Below, piece by piece: positions 8,288 to 18,019 of a stretch of DNA of 64,000 bases. Source of the DNA: Candidatus Wallbacteria bacterium (GTDB lineage: Bacteria > Muiribacteriota > JAQTZZ01); contig JAQTZZ010000008.1 in the NCBI GenBank assembly GCA_028687545.1, forward strand, positions 62,001-126,000, given 5' to 3'. The translations under genes were made by a program, and so were the position numbers. The notes beneath the pieces were generated by a model that made no database searches, was not told the DNA's origin, and worked only from the letters and a program-made list of their open reading frames with translations. Within the stretch, counting starts at the first letter, position 1, and each line of letters begins with the position of its first letter.

Positions 8288-9559
8288 CTAGTCCAGCAAG
8301 TGAATCACGACTCCACTGCGCAGTTTCGGCTCGAACCAGGTGGATTTCGGGGGCATCAGCTTGCCATTGTCGGCGATCCGCATCAGCTCGTCCAGAGTGG
8401 TGGGATGCATGGCAAAGGCAATCATGAACTTGCCGGAGTCCACAAGTTTCTCTAATTCCTGAAGGCCGCGGATGCCTCCGACAAAGTCAATCCGCTTGTC
8501 TACCCTGGGATCCTGTATCCCAAGAACAGGCTCCAGCAGATTCAGCTGCAGAATGGACACATCCAGGGCAAGAACCGGATCATCTTTCTGGTAGGTTCCC
8601 TCTTTGGCAGTGAGTTTGAACCATCTGTCTTTCAGGTACATCCCGAATTCATGACTTTTTCCCGGCTTAAATGGCTTGCGAGTTCCGCCCCTGGAATAGT
8701 CATTCACCAGATCCAGCTTGAACTTGTCAGCGACCGATTTGAAAAATTGCTCTTCGGTAACGCCGTTTAAATCCTTGACTACTCTGTTGTAATCAAGTAT
8801 CCGCAACTGGTTATGTGGAAAATAGACAGCCAGGAAAAAATTGAACTCTTCTTTCCCGCTGTACCCTGAATGCTCTTTGCGCTGTTCAGCCCCGACCCTG
8901 GCTGCCGAAGCAGAACGATGATGCCCGTCGGCAACATAGAGCCTGGGAATTTCATTTTCAAAGATGCTGCTGATTTTCTTGATCAATTTCTGGTCCCTGA
9001 TCACCCACAGTGTGTGCCGAATACCGTCTCCGGCCGTGAAATTATTTTCAGGTTTGTTCTGCTTGATGAAATCATCGATCAGTCTGTCGATTTTATCGTG
9101 GGCCCGGTATGTGAGAAATACCGGACCTGAATTGGCGTTGAGCTCCCTGGTATGACGGGTGCGGTCATCTTCCTTGTCCTTCCTGGTCAGCTCATGCTTC
9201 TTGATCACATTGTTGAGATAGTCGTCCACGCTTGCGCAGCCCAGAATACCGGTCTGCACATGTTCGCCCATCTGCTGCTGATATATATAGAGATATGCTT
9301 CAGGATCCTGTACCAGGATGCCCTCACTGATGAACCTGCGGAAATTCTCCCTGGCTTTCTGGTAGACGCGGTCGTCGTAAAGATTGATGGACGGGTCAAG
9401 GTCGATTTCCGGCTTGGATACGTGGAGTAAGCTGCATGGATTACCGGCAGCGAGTTTCCGGGCTTCCTCAGAATTAAGCACATCGTAAGGCAGGGATGCC
9501 ACTTTCTGAATCAGTTCAGGTTTAGGCCGCAAACCTCTGAAAGATTTAAGTACAGACAT
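8288..9559 (-). CDS. DUF1015 family protein
   Basis: At 423 residues it fits the DUF1015 family in length and content. The N-terminus FRGLRPKPELIQKVASLPYDVLNSEEARKLAAGNPCSLLHVSKPEIDL is the family signature. So are the central LYVADGHHRSASAARVGAEQR, with its DGHHR motif, and the C-terminal WFEPKLRSGVVIHLLD. These proteins occur widely, often near serine biosynthesis or kinase genes. Their activity has not been established; the conserved DGHHR suggests a catalytic or phosphate-binding site. It sits between the HEAT/TPR kinase gene and the TPR gene. Confidence 0.92.
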   Translation of the reverse strand: MSVLKSFRGLRPKPELIQKVASLPYDVLNSEEARKLAAGNPCSLLHVSKPEIDLDPSINLYDDRVYQKARENFRRFISEGILVQDPEAYLYIYQQQMGEHVQTGILGCASVDDYLNNVIKKHELTRKDKEDDRTRHTRELNANSGPVFLTYRAHDKIDRLIDDFIKQNKPENNFTAGDGIRHTLWVIRDQKLIKKISSIFENEIPRLYVADGHHRSASAARVGAEQRKEHSGYSGKEEFNFFLAVYFPHNQLRILDYNRVVKDLNGVTEEQFFKSVADKFKLDLVNDYSRGGTRKPFKPGKSHEFGMYLKDRWFKLTAKEGTYQKDDPVLALDVSILQLNLLEPVLGIQDPRVDKRIDFVGGIRGLQELEKLVDSGKFMIAFAMHPTTLDELMRIADNGKLMPPKSTWFEPKLRSGVVIHLLD

Positions 9560-9637
9560 TTAACCCCCAATTCCGTTGTTCTAGAAATATTTTACATTCA
9601 GACAGCTGATTTGTGAAGAATAATCTTGGATTCAGCT

Positions 9638-12600
9638 TCAATCAACCTTTTCAAAAGCAATCAGAAGCTCGCTCACCCCTTGGTAACGGTCTTCAGGCTT
9701 TTTTTCCAAAGCCTTCTGAATCAGCAGATTCCATTTTTCCAGCCTGGGGGCAGTTTCGGAAGGGGCTTTAGGCTGTTCCTTAAATATTTTGTACATCGTA
9801 GCTTCCGGATTTTCGCCGCAGAAGGGAAGCCCTCCGGTAAGCATCTCGTAAAGGATCACACCCAAAGCGTAAATATCGGCACGCTCGTCGACATCGATTC
9901 CCCGGATCTGCTCCGGAGGCATGTAATACAAAGTACCGAATGTTTCCCCGGCCTGAGTCAGTGTAGTGGCACCGGCTTCCTTGGCCAGCCCGAAGTCCAT
10001 CAGTTTGATGCAGTCCTGGAAATTTACCATGATATTGTCCGGTTTGAGGTCGCGATGAATAATTCCCTGAGAATGGGCAAAACTGATTGCATCCAGGATC
10101 CCCTTGAAAATCTTTTTCAGCTGTTCCTCTGTCAGGGGTCCGGATTTGATCAGATCATGCAGGTTGCTCCCCTCCAGATATTCCATCACAATATAGGGAG
10201 GTACCGAATCCTTGAAAACCTCATATATCTTTACGATTCCAGGATGATTCAGTTTCTGGGTCACCAGCCCGTCCCTGTAAATGAAGCGTCTGGCGATTTT
10301 CTGGTTGCCGAGATGCTCCCTGGAAAGGATCTTGACCGCAACGGATCTGTTGTTTTTCAGATCATGCGCCTTGTAAACTCTGCCCATTCCTCCGCTGCCA
10401 ATCTCTTCGATCTCGACGAAACGTTCCATGTCAAACGGGTAGCTTTTTTCGCTGACCACCTCGATTTTTTTTTGCAGACTGATCAACCGCTGGGACAGGT
10501 CCCTGTAACCCAGATCTACTTCCGCTATCTTCTTGAAAAAATGAAGTGCAGACCGCCATTCCCTTTTTTTCTCAAGTTCTTCACCGACTATATACAGATA
10601 TTCCTTGTGATCAGTTACATGAGTCAATTTATCCAACCTGTCGAGATATGGCATTCCGAGGCTCAAATGTCCAAGCCTGATATAGGAATATCCGATCTGG
10701 AAGAGAATTTTAGCATCCTTTATCTCCCCGTCCTGTAATCGCTGCAGAAAGGAGATGGTCTGCTGATAATCCCCCTCTGCAAAATACGTCTCCCCGATCA
10801 TGAGCAGTAATGCCTGCCGATTCGCAGGATAAGCTCTCGCAAATTCCTGCAGTTCTGAGGTTGGAGGAATTTCGAATTCCCAGCAGTACAATCTCCAGAA
10901 ATATGACTGTTTAATCCCTCCTTCAAGCAGATCCAGGACACCCCGGATGAGGATCTGCTTTTTTTCTGATTCGAGTTCATGCTTAATCTTGGCGAGAAAA
11001 TCTTCTGATACTCCCGGAGTTTCCCAGATTTTAAGAGCATCCAGGTCGATCCTGCTTTTGAAACAATAAATAATCAGACAGAAAAAAAAGGCTTCCGCAG
11101 GATTCCCGATCTCTCTGAAAAAAAGTTCGTCGTTGAACAGAGCCAGAAGCTCCGCCCAGTTTTTCTCATTCTGCCAGGCCAGCTTGAATTTTACGCTCAG
11201 CTGATCTGAAATGTCCTGAAGTTCGAATCCAACTAAAGAATAAAAGAAAAGAGGGAAATCAGAGAACAGCTCCAGAAGTGCAGTCGAAAAGAGTTTCAGG
11301 AGTTCCAGTTCCGGGATCACACAAAGTGCCTGCAGGATCCTGATTTTGAATTCTTCCTCGGTCCGGCCTTGGTAATGGTTGGCAGCAGCCAGCAGCAGTT
11401 CAGGGTTTCCGGATTTAAGCATTGGTTTCATGAATTCCCGCTCAAGATCGTCTGGTAGAAACATGAGAAGTTCCGCAGCCTTCAACCTCACTTCATGATG
11501 CTTGTCTTCAAGAGATAAGCGCAGCAGCGGAATCAGATCGTTTGTTTCCCTGGAAAACAGTTCCAGAGCAGCGATTTTGCTGCACGAGTCGAGCGAACTG
11601 AAATGGGAAATCAGGAATTTGCGGGTAACAGGGTCCAGATTACCTGTCATCATCCTGATGGCTGCCGGCCGCTCCTTTTCACGGTTCTCAATCAGATCGA
11701 ACATCAGCGCCAGGCCTTTTTTTTCATTTTTCCTGACTCCATAACAGATTATCTCCTGCCTGTTAGTGCATTCCGGGAGATCCACGAATGGACAGATCAG
11801 ATCAAACGGCAGAGCATCCCTGATCATCAGGAATGATAGCCAGAGATAAAAAAAAGGGGAGTCAGGATATTCCCGAAGATCATTGATGTAAGTGGATTTT
11901 TCCAGTTCGTGCAGCAGGTTGTCTGAGATCTGGCTGAAATGATTGTCCAGAAAATAGATCAGAAATTTCTGTTCTTCTGCTTTAAGCGGGCTGTCTGCGA
12001 TCTGCTGGTGGAGATTTTTCCGCTCTTTCTCGGATCTGGATCTGTAAAATCTGGTCAGGCTTTTCAAAATCAGGTCAGTATTGACTTTCCTGATCAAAGT
12101 GACGATTTTTCTGCGGATTTCATCGATCAGCCAGCGGGTGATGAAAACAACGAGACAGTTTTCTTCCCGTTCCGCGAGAATCGAAATCAACTTGCGGTGA
12201 AGAACATGATTCATGTTCTCGACTGCTTCCTTGATCTGCTGTGCTTCTATGTCCGTATCTACAGGAAGGGACTTTAAAAGAGCTATCCTGGGGATTTCCT
12301 CTTCCCGGCTGAATCTATCCCAGAGAAATTCCCTGGTCTTGAAATCTTTGATCTGGACCAGCGCAGAGCAGATCATGATCCGCACCACTACAGGCAGATC
12401 ACGCGGAAGCTGCATCAATGTCCTCCAGTCTTTACGCTGGCGCAGGACTTCCACGTATTCGAACCACTCCCGTTCATCGGAAAGTGACTGCCTGAGCATT
12501 TGAAAGAACTTGAACGTCTCCCTGTTGTCGAGAAAACGCGACAGTAATTTTATCATCAAAGAACGGATGCAGGGATCTTTCTCAATTTCGAGAAAATTAA

Positions 12601-12976
12601 TCACATACGGAACTTCCTGGTGAGTGAATGAGAACTGGAAATATTCCACAAAAGCGAGCTTGATTTCCGGCGGTTCCTCAGGGTAAGAAACAAGGAATTC
12701 TTCAGTATATCCAGGGATCTTCCTCTCAGCCAGATACAAGATGCTCTGCCTGCGTATTGCAGGGTGCTTGCTCTGCAGGCAGCGGGCTACCTGTTCACGG
12801 TAATCCAAGGCTGTGTGGGACAGGGAATCAATAAGCTTTGAAAGATTTGCCGGCTCTCCGGCGAAAATGACGAACAGTTTCTCAATCACCAGGTTCAGGC
12901 GGGGATTGGTCTCAGCCTGCCGCACCAGAAGATCGATGGCATTGAGCTTGATCCTGCTGAGATAATTACCTTCCAC
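9638..12976 (-). CDS. HEAT/TPR scaffold with C-terminal Ser/Thr protein kinase
   Basis: A 1112-residue protein. Roughly the first 640 residues form degenerate HEAT-like helical repeats. A TPR-like stretch follows (AKILFQIGYSYIRLGHLSLGMPYL), and the last 270 or so residues form an intact Hanks-type kinase. Its landmarks are the glycine loop IGSGGMGRVYKAHD, the ATP lysine in VAVKIL, the catalytic HRDLKPDNIM, the DFGLAK metal site and the GTLYYMPPEQ activation end. PknB-type kinases normally carry the kinase at the N-terminus followed by a membrane helix and sensor. Here the order is reversed and no membrane segment is evident, so it is probably a cytoplasmic kinase recruited through its repeats. 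Target unknown. Confidence 0.92.
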   Translation of the reverse strand: MEGNYLSRIKLNAIDLLVRQAETNPRLNLVIEKLFVIFAGEPANLSKLIDSLSHTALDYREQVARCLQSKHPAIRRQSILYLAERKIPGYTEEFLVSYPEEPPEIKLAFVEYFQFSFTHQEVPYVINFLEIEKDPCIRSLMIKLLSRFLDNRETFKFFQMLRQSLSDEREWFEYVEVLRQRKDWRTLMQLPRDLPVVVRIMICSALVQIKDFKTREFLWDRFSREEEIPRIALLKSLPVDTDIEAQQIKEAVENMNHVLHRKLISILAEREENCLVVFITRWLIDEIRRKIVTLIRKVNTDLILKSLTRFYRSRSEKERKNLHQQIADSPLKAEEQKFLIYFLDNHFSQISDNLLHELEKSTYINDLREYPDSPFFYLWLSFLMIRDALPFDLICPFVDLPECTNRQEIICYGVRKNEKKGLALMFDLIENREKERPAAIRMMTGNLDPVTRKFLISHFSSLDSCSKIAALELFSRETNDLIPLLRLSLEDKHHEVRLKAAELLMFLPDDLEREFMKPMLKSGNPELLLAAANHYQGRTEEEFKIRILQALCVIPELELLKLFSTALLELFSDFPLFFYSLVGFELQDISDQLSVKFKLAWQNEKNWAELLALFNDELFFREIGNPAEAFFFCLIIYCFKSRIDLDALKIWETPGVSEDFLAKIKHELESEKKQILIRGVLDLLEGGIKQSYFWRLYCWEFEIPPTSELQEFARAYPANRQALLLMIGETYFAEGDYQQTISFLQRLQDGEIKDAKILFQIGYSYIRLGHLSLGMPYLDRLDKLTHVTDHKEYLYIVGEELEKKREWRSALHFFKKIAEVDLGYRDLSQRLISLQKKIEVVSEKSYPFDMERFVEIEEIGSGGMGRVYKAHDLKNNRSVAVKILSREHLGNQKIARRFIYRDGLVTQKLNHPGIVKIYEVFKDSVPPYIVMEYLEGSNLHDLIKSGPLTEEQLKKIFKGILDAISFAHSQGIIHRDLKPDNIMVNFQDCIKLMDFGLAKEAGATTLTQAGETFGTLYYMPPEQIRGIDVDERADIYALGVILYEMLTGGLPFCGENPEATMYKIFKEQPKAPSETAPRLEKWNLLIQKALEKKPEDRYQGVSELLIAFEKVD

Positions 12977-13042
12977 TGAAAAACACCTGCTCCATTAAGA
13001 AATGTTCAGATCAGATTTTACCGATTTTTTCTTCCATAACAA

Positions 13043-14110
13043 TTACTCTGCCACGCCAAGAATCTCCCTGTAAGTCTCGGCGATCTGCACAGCCATTTTT
13101 TCCAGGTCATGCCGTTCTTCCACTTTTAGGCGGGCGGAGAGACCCATTCCTGCCAGTTTTCCCGGATTTTCCAGGACTTTTGCCAGTGCGCCTGCCAAGG
13201 ATTCGGGATTTTCAGGGGCTGCGAGTTATCCTTCCACACCTTCGGTTATGACACGTGGAATGTCTCCGACAGTGGTGGCTATGGCCGGCAGTCCGCATGC
13301 CATGGCTTCCAGGAGCACCAGGGGCAGACCTTCCCTTCTGGAAGAGATCACCAGGCAGTCCAGACTGCGATAGAATGGCCGCATATCTGTAAGATTTCCG
13401 AGCAGAGCCACTCTACTGGAAATTCCGAGCTCCCTGATCATTTTTTCCAGCCTGTCCCGCTCTTCGCCACTGCCGGCAAGTCTCAGGTTGAAATTTTTAA
13501 TCCCTTTCCCGACCAATACCGCCAGAGCCTTGAGCAGCATGTCGAATCCTTTGACAACTGAGAGTCTCCCTGCAGCTCCAAGTTCTACCAGATAAGGGTC
13601 TTTTCGCTTCTGCGGCCCGGGATAATATTTTCCGAGATCTACCCCGTAGGGTACCAGCTTGAATCTTGATTCAGGTACTGAAAACTGATCCCTGAAATAG
13701 TCCCGCAGAAATTCCGCACCTACGATCAGATGTGCTGGTTTTTTCACAATCGAGGAACCCCAGTGCGGGCGGTACTGCCCGTGAGGAGAATAAACAAACG
13801 GGCAGAGGCCGCTTGCAGCATAATAAAGCAGCCATCCAGGAACTCTGGAATGAGCATGCACCAGGTCGAATTTTTCACGCCTGATCAATCTTCTCAGCCT
13901 GGGTATCATCATGAAACTGAGAGGCGATTTGCTCGCCAGGTTCATCTCAATGTGCTCCACATCCATCCTCAACAGCTGATCCGCCAGGGGTCCGCCTGAA
14001 GAAACCACTGTAATCTGGATCCCAAGCCTGCAGAGGCGCGGAGCAAGCTGGAACACATACTGCTCCACACCTCCCTGGGATAATTCGGGCAATGCCATTA
14101 ATATTTTCAT
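13043..14110 (-). pseudogene. GT4-family glycosyltransferase interrupted by an in-frame TAA
   Basis: The frame runs 294 residues from 14110 and stops at TAA (13226-13228). It then continues in the same frame for another 60 codons to a second TAA at 13043-13045. The second part (LAAPENPESLAGALAKVLENP and onwards) is exactly the GT4 C-terminus that should follow EGVEG, where homologues read EGxxGxLVPPxDPxxLA. One base change, for example TAT or TAC to TAA, explains the break. The upstream part is a good GT4 protein: GGVEQYVFQLA, LGAAGRLSVVKGFDMLLKAL and SRREGLPLVLLEAMACGLPAIAT. The sugar-binding EX7E region is intact, so a truncated enzyme might be partly functional. It overlaps the radical SAM gene by four bases (ATGA). 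Sequencing error is the main alternative. Confidence 0.85.
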
Positions 14111-16743
14111 CTGCTTTTCCTCTTACCATCCATGAGATCCCGCCTGATGATCCTCCAGAGCATCTTCCAGACTCTGGGATTGAACTTATCTGATTTCCAC
14201 AGCCTAAGACAGACGCCAAAGGCTTCCAGAGGACGTTTAAGCTTGCGCAGCACTAAGATCATCTGCCATTTTGCATCCCGCGCTCTCTGCCCGTCTGAGC
14301 CTTTTTCCAGCGGCCTGAGAACTTCCAGGGCTTTTTCATATTGAGCGGCCTGGATCAGAAAAGGCCAGGCTGTCTGATTGTATTCCAGATCCCTCAAACC
14401 CTGAAAATCAGACAGGAATTCCGCTCCTTCCCTGTATCTTCCAAGTTTCCAGAATGAATCAAGCAGCGACTTGAAAAAATGCAGCTCGGTTCTTTCGGCA
14501 GGTGATTCATCATAGAGCCGGATGATCTTCTCAAAATCCCCGATTTTTTCCAGCAAGGAAACCCTGCGTGTAAAGTTATCGGAAGCTGGGGTTTCCTGAA
14601 GCTTCCTGAAAGCGGAACGATATTTTCCTGCATTCTCAAAAAGATCCGCAAAAGAGATCCGAAAAACCTCAGGACTGAACTTTGTCCGAAGCTTTCGTAA
14701 ATGCCGCGCAGCCATCAGAAATTGTCCGCTCTGGTGGTAGTAATGGAATAGAAATTCATGCTGGTCCGGATTGTCTTCCTCCCGTGCCAGTGCTTCAGCC
14801 ACCACTGCTGCCTCTGCTTTCAGACCTAGAGAAGTCAGACATCTGAATTGCAGTTCCAGGGTATTGCTGGAGATCCGCATGTTCCTGGCAAGTGAGAATG
14901 CCCAATTGTAAGCACAGTCGGAAAAAAGGGCAGTACCCAGTGCGATGGTTTCAGGCTCGGAAAAATTTCCCTGAAATTCAAACATGAATCTCTCCGCGAG
15001 GCTGTCCAGGCCGCGCCTGACTGCTTCCCGGATAATCTCTATGCAGATTTCAGCCCGTCCGCATTTTGGAGACATCGGCAGCACGGATTCCCAGGCCTGC
15101 TCCATTTTTCCCTCAGAGAGCAGTAACTGGGCGTATATACGGCGGTAATCTCCTGCATTGACATGATCCAGTTCAATCAGACGGGGAAGAAGTGAAATGG
15201 ACTTATCGCGCTGGTCATGGTAAAGGCCCATCAGCATTTTCAAAAGCGGCAGTTCATCCGAACCCAGGCAGAGTTGCTCCAGAATCCTGGCTGCATCCTC
15301 AACATTTCCTAAACTGATCAGGCTCTGGGCTTTCAATTTAAGGCAATCTCTGTTAAGTCCTTCTTCAGATTCAAACAGTCTCAGCACTTCCTGGTATTCT
15401 CCACGGGAATAACGAAGGCTGGCAAGGATTTCCCTGGCTTTCTGGTCGTTTTTCCGCTCCAGAAGATGCTGATAGAGCCACAGCAGTTTTTCCGGATTTT
15501 TCTGTTCGAAATATCCATGCAGCATCCCGGCCAGCGAGATATCCGGGCTATGGAAAAAAATCCTCTCCAGCTTCTGGTGAAACTGCACTTCATCCAGAGG
15601 CTCAGGTTGCGATTGATAGGGAAATTTCCGCTGGTACAGCCGCTCAGTCGTAGCCGGGGCGAGAAAATACTCAGTGTAGTTCCCGCAAAAGAAACAGAGC
15701 GGATATTCTTCCTGCTTCGATTCAAGATGGGCAAGACGGAGTCTGTCGGCAGCGGTTCCCCACCAGATTTCTTCAAAATTCCGATTTGCCAGATTCCCGA
15801 GCGACAATTCCAGGCCATTGTCCCTGCAGCAGACGGTCAGCCTGCCGTCAACGTGAACAGCAGGATAAATAAATGGTGAAATGCAGGGCGGGCGATTGGC
15901 ATAATGATGCAGTTCTCTCTTTACTCCCTCGTAAAAAGGCATCCTGACAAGACCTTCAGCGGAATACATCCGGTATCCGGATTCCCGGAACTGATTCCCG
16001 GAACTGAGTCCGGAAAATTTTTCTTTCACCCGTTCGAAACGCCTGCGTGAAGCGTTCTGTGGCCTGAGAAGGGCTTCTTTCAGGACGATCCCGTTGTCCA
16101 GTGCGAAATCCATCTCGAATTTCAACTCCCAGTTCAGTTTCTGGTTTTCAAAAAAATTCTTGAAATGATAATAGAATTCCAGGGATTCAGACTCGTTCTC
16201 AGGAAGTACCAGGAACTGTACAACCCCTTGCACTCTGCCTGTAATCCCCAGACTGGCTTTTTTTTCAAAGAAGTATCTGACATTGGATTCCACCCGTTCC
16301 CAGAAGTCCACTTTTTTGATGCTGCTGAAAGTACCGGCTTTGATTGCGTCCAGCGAAAAAACAACCGAGATCTTTTTTTCCCAGTCCCCGATTATCTCAA
16401 AAAATTCATCAATCTTCGCTCTGTCGAAACAGACTCCATTGGTGTTGAAGGAAAGGATGCGGAAAAAATTCCTCTGCCGGTCGAATTCCCGGAGAATGCG
16501 GAGCATCTGGAAAAAATCCTGGTGCAGCAGCGGTTCCCCAACCCAGCACAGCATGAGGTTGTCAAAATCGCTTCCTGAACAATTGCCGATCACATCCCGG
16601 AATACGGACAATGGCATATCGGAACCGAGTTCGACTGAGCCTTTTTTTCTACTCTGTTCAAGCGAAGGCCTGCACATATAGCAGGACAGATTGCAGCGGT
16701 CCGTGATCCCGAGCTGAAGATTCGGGGTCAATGGCAGTTTCAT
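14107..16743 (-). CDS. Radical SAM-SPASM protein fused to TPR-like repeats
   Basis: An 878-residue protein. Residues 8-24 (NLQLGITDRCNLSCYMC) carry the radical SAM CX3CX2C cluster at Cys17, Cys21 and Cys24. Around residues 290-360 a SPASM-type auxiliary-cluster domain has CISPFIYPAVHVDGRLTVCC, then GNLANRNFEEIWWG and CFFCGNY. The remaining 500 or so residues are helical TPR-like repeats. SPASM proteins modify peptides or sugars, or act as dehydrogenases, using auxiliary iron-sulfur clusters. The repeats could bind a protein substrate. It starts with a one-base overlap on the AAA+ gene (TAATG) and is coupled to the glycosyltransferase, so it belongs to the end of the Tad operon. Substrate unknown. 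Confidence 0.9.
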   Translation of the reverse strand: MKLPLTPNLQLGITDRCNLSCYMCRPSLEQSRKKGSVELGSDMPLSVFRDVIGNCSGSDFDNLMLCWVGEPLLHQDFFQMLRILREFDRQRNFFRILSFNTNGVCFDRAKIDEFFEIIGDWEKKISVVFSLDAIKAGTFSSIKKVDFWERVESNVRYFFEKKASLGITGRVQGVVQFLVLPENESESLEFYYHFKNFFENQKLNWELKFEMDFALDNGIVLKEALLRPQNASRRRFERVKEKFSGLSSGNQFRESGYRMYSAEGLVRMPFYEGVKRELHHYANRPPCISPFIYPAVHVDGRLTVCCRDNGLELSLGNLANRNFEEIWWGTAADRLRLAHLESKQEEYPLCFFCGNYTEYFLAPATTERLYQRKFPYQSQPEPLDEVQFHQKLERIFFHSPDISLAGMLHGYFEQKNPEKLLWLYQHLLERKNDQKAREILASLRYSRGEYQEVLRLFESEEGLNRDCLKLKAQSLISLGNVEDAARILEQLCLGSDELPLLKMLMGLYHDQRDKSISLLPRLIELDHVNAGDYRRIYAQLLLSEGKMEQAWESVLPMSPKCGRAEICIEIIREAVRRGLDSLAERFMFEFQGNFSEPETIALGTALFSDCAYNWAFSLARNMRISSNTLELQFRCLTSLGLKAEAAVVAEALAREEDNPDQHEFLFHYYHQSGQFLMAARHLRKLRTKFSPEVFRISFADLFENAGKYRSAFRKLQETPASDNFTRRVSLLEKIGDFEKIIRLYDESPAERTELHFFKSLLDSFWKLGRYREGAEFLSDFQGLRDLEYNQTAWPFLIQAAQYEKALEVLRPLEKGSDGQRARDAKWQMILVLRKLKRPLEAFGVCLRLWKSDKFNPRVWKMLWRIIRRDLMDGKRKSR

Positions 16744-17996
16744 TACTTGAGTTTCACGTAATACTGCTTGCAGGCGTATTTGAAGACGTCCTCGTTAAGC
16801 TGGAACTCTTTCCCGTCAAACAGGCATTTGGCGCGGATGATCTTCAGAATGTCGCGGGGCTGGCAGGAGCGGAAAGGTCTTCCCTCTGCCTTCATGTATT
16901 TTTCCATGAACAGGTCCACCATGGGTTCGTCAAAGGGAACTTTCATGTTGTTGCAGTTTAAACGGAAAATATCCTTGTATTGCTGCGGCGAAGGGTCTAC
17001 GACATTGATCTTGTTCTGCAGGCGCCGCAGGAAGGCTTCATCCACCAGTTCTGAAGGATCGAGGTTGGTGGAGAAGACAATCAGCTGAATGAAAGGCACC
17101 TCAATTTTCTTGCCCGTATGCAGTGTGAGATAGTCCGAATTCTTTTCCAGGGGGTAAATCCAGCGGTTCAGGAGATCCCTGGGCCTGACGATCTGCCGGC
17201 CGAAGTCGTCGATCAGGAACATGCCGCCATTGGCTTTGAGATGGATCGGAGCCTCGTAGAATTTGGATGTCGGGTTCCAGATCAGATCGAGCTCCTTCAG
17301 CGTCAGCTCTCCTCCCACCACCACCGCAGGGGGAACGCAGAGCAGCCAGCGGTTGTCGAAGGTCAGCGAAGGTTCGCCTGTTTCCAGGACTTTGTGATAT
17401 GCCGGATCAAAAAGCTTGATCACCTGATTGTCGATCTCAATGGCGTAAGGCAGCAGCACCTGATTGTTGATGATGCGGGAAATGCGTTCCGCAATTGAGG
17501 TTTTGCCGTTCCCAGGAGGGCCGAACAGGAACATGGAACCGCGGGAATTGATGGCAGGCCCGATTTCCTCTATGATGGACTCAGGTATCACGAGATCGGA
17601 AAAAGCCTTCCTCACTTCCTCTGGAGAAACCCTGGTGAATTCTTTGACATGCTTCTTCATGATGTCATTATATTGGGCAAGACAGACCGGCGCAGGTCCT
17701 ATGTATTCATCACGTTCGAAAATCTCGCGCACTTTTTCCCTTCCCCGGTCCAGGATTTCGAAAATACAGTGGATGGGATGGGAGGATCCTGCGGATTCGA
17801 CTAATTTCAGCTTCTTCAATCCTTCCAGCGCTTCCAGCGTGACGCAGGCAGGAAGCTTCAGCTCCAGGGATACATCTTTACCGGTAATCCTGCCTCTTGC
17901 ATAGATCAACTTCAGGGTCAGATCCATCAGGAAGGACGCTTTCAAGCCGGTTTCTTCCACAGTTTTCGGGGAAAGGGGTCTGAATTCCATCGCCAT
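16743..17996 (-). CDS. AAA+ ATPase with N-terminal helix-turn-helix-like domain, Tad-associated
   Basis: A 417-residue protein. Residues 1-110 resemble a winged-helix fold (LMDLTLKLIYARGRITGKDVSLEL, then LEGLKKLKLVES). The AAA+ core has Walker A GPPGNGKTS near residue 160, Walker B GMFLIDDFG, a sensor-1 segment QLIVFSTNLDPSELVDEAFLRRL with its arginine finger, and a helical lid. It resembles MoxR/bacterial chaperone-like ATPases. It begins 23 bases after tadC and is followed with a one-base overlap by the radical SAM gene. Its place suggests a role in pilus assembly or in modifying a Tad-exported protein, but this is inference from neighbours only. Confidence 0.87.
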   Translation of the reverse strand: MAMEFRPLSPKTVEETGLKASFLMDLTLKLIYARGRITGKDVSLELKLPACVTLEALEGLKKLKLVESAGSSHPIHCIFEILDRGREKVREIFERDEYIGPAPVCLAQYNDIMKKHVKEFTRVSPEEVRKAFSDLVIPESIIEEIGPAINSRGSMFLFGPPGNGKTSIAERISRIINNQVLLPYAIEIDNQVIKLFDPAYHKVLETGEPSLTFDNRWLLCVPPAVVVGGELTLKELDLIWNPTSKFYEAPIHLKANGGMFLIDDFGRQIVRPRDLLNRWIYPLEKNSDYLTLHTGKKIEVPFIQLIVFSTNLDPSELVDEAFLRRLQNKINVVDPSPQQYKDIFRLNCNNMKVPFDEPMVDLFMEKYMKAEGRPFRSCQPRDILKIIRAKCLFDGKEFQLNEDVFKYACKQYYVKLK

Positions 17997-18019
17997 TCTT
18001 GTATTCTCCTAACAATTTT

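Noticed and set aside
9626-10738. 370-codon open frame antisense to the kinase region
   Set aside because: It lies fully opposite conserved kinase motifs and shows no recognisable protein pattern.
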